Positions 34,037-34,767 of a DNA stretch of 34,767 bases are shown here, in pieces. Below the pieces are notes generated by a model. That model was not told where the DNA came from. It saw only the letters and a program-made list of their open reading frames with translations, and searched no databases. A program made the translations under genes and the position numbers. The stretch lies in the NCBI GenBank assembly GCA_013288325.1, contig JABDCB010000029.1:1-34767 (forward strand), written 5' to 3'. This DNA is from Bacteroidota bacterium (GTDB lineage Bacteria > Bacteroidota > Bacteroidia > Palsa-965). The first letter of the stretch is position 1, and the number at the start of each line of letters is the position of its first letter.

Positions 34037-34767
34037 ATGAATACCGATATCCAGCCTCTTCTGCAAGCATTTCCGGGTATCACCCTGTCTCAGATGGAGA
34101 AACTAAGCCTTCAAAACAGGACAGATACCAAATTTATGCTTCCGGAAGGGTATTTACCCCTGCTTTTGGAAAAGCTGTCGGCAGATTACGATATTCTGGA
34201 TGTGGATGGGATGCGGATCAACCGGTATGAGACCTATTATCTGGATACCCCCTCTTTCCGTTTTTACTTTGATCACCACAACGGGAAACTGAACCGTTAT
34301 AAGATACGGTTCAGAAAATATCCCGACAACGATCTTTGTTTTTTGGAGATCAAAGAAAAAAACAACAAAGGGAGAACCCTTAAAACACGTATATCTGTTG
34401 AAAAGGAATCTGATTTTGTGACCGGCGATGCTGCTTTCTTTTTGCAGGAACATACACCGCTGAAAGCGGCGGATCTGAAATACAACGTAAGCATTTTCTT
34501 TCGTCGTATCACGCTCATCAGCAGGCAAAGTCAGGAAAGACTTACTTTTGACACCGGCATGGAATTCCAAAAAGGCCCGGAACGCTTTGTTCCTCCTCCT
34601 ATGCTCATTGCCGAACTGAAACAGGAAAAGGCCGGCCCCAGTGATTTCACCAGACTGATGAAACGTATGCATATCCGGGAAAGCTCGCTTAGTAAGTATT
34701 GTTATGCCATGTTGTGTCTTTTCCCGGAACTGAAACATAATAATTTCAAACCCGCTCTTTTACAAAT
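34037..34767 (+). CDS. VTC-domain polyphosphate polymerase (3' truncated by the window)
   Basis: The frame is open to the window end, giving 243 residues, probably near full length for the short bacterial VTC form. VTC tunnel-domain motifs are visible: LQNRTDTKFML (25-35), RYETYYLDTPSF (64-74), LNRYKIRFRKYP (85-96), CFLEIKEKNNKGRTLKTRI (101-119), the acidic strand MLIAELKQEK (189-198) and SLSKYCYAM (217-225). These basic and acidic strands correspond to the nucleotide/metal site of yeast Vtc4, which makes polyphosphate from ATP. Enzymatic activity in bacterial members is inferred. It is divergent from pdhA with a 97-base shared promoter region. Confidence 0.85.
   Translation, partial: MNTDIQPLLQAFPGITLSQMEKLSLQNRTDTKFMLPEGYLPLLLEKLSADYDILDVDGMRINRYETYYLDTPSFRFYFDHHNGKLNRYKIRFRKYPDNDLCFLEIKEKNNKGRTLKTRISVEKESDFVTGDAAFFLQEHTPLKAADLKYNVSIFFRRITLISRQSQERLTFDTGMEFQKGPERFVPPPMLIAELKQEKAGPSDFTRLMKRMHIRESSLSKYCYAMLCLFPELKHNNFKPALLQ

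Noticed and set aside
34154..34738. 194-residue minus-strand open frame at the right end
   Set aside because: It is antisense to the VTC-domain gene, whose motifs are clear; the antisense product shows no domain.

Overview
The window comes from a member of the Bacteroidota. It encodes several hallmarks of that phylum: a PorP/SprF-family protein, type IX secretion (T9SS) sorting domains of both the type A and the CHU_C (type B) kind, an OmpA protein with thrombospondin type 3 repeats, a DUF2723/TMEM260-like membrane protein, DUF5522 and a DUF6934-like gene. Nine leader regions also carry the Bacteroidota-type -7 element TAnnTTTG. The class or order cannot be settled from the sequence alone. 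No rRNA, tRNA, CRISPR array or intact transposase was seen.

Left part (1-13366, + strand). The window opens inside an OmpA-family envelope protein, followed by a stand-alone class I glutamine amidotransferase and a fused SpmA-SpmB membrane protein. The dominant feature is a 9.1-kb gene for a 3025-residue secreted protein: signal peptide, IgGFc-binding-like N-terminal region, 27 tandem repeats of about 88 residues, PKD domain and CHU_C sorting domain. A PorP/SprF gene follows 15 bases later, an arrangement like SprB/SprF-type surface adhesins and their outer-membrane partner.

Middle part (13373-23000). On the minus strand lie a T9SS type A secreted protein, a GH73 glucosaminidase with two LysM domains and a PLP-dependent deaminase/desulfhydrase-like enzyme. 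Facing away from the last is a DUF5522 gene with urocanate hydratase (hutU) behind it. A 925-bp gene-free stretch follows. It holds half of a dispersed palindromic repeat, a 588-bp array with strict 21-bp periodicity, and a REP-like hairpin. A hypothetical envelope protein and convergent pheT come next.

Right part (23044-34767). A DUF2723 membrane protein is followed by a small AT-rich islet (26119-27336). The islet holds a two-gene cassette (DUF6934-like protein plus a 55-residue very basic protein) set among heptanucleotide repeats, a 27-bp stem-loop and a MITE-like palindromic element. Then come minus-strand housekeeping genes: recG, kup, and pdhC/pdhA (pyruvate dehydrogenase E2 and E1 alpha, without E1 beta). 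The window ends in an almost complete VTC-type polyphosphate polymerase gene.

Most of the window is ordinary Bacteroidota core and envelope biology. The parts most worth a second look are the repeat architecture of the giant adhesin, the 21-bp array at 18769-19356, and the DUF6934/small-basic-protein cassette.
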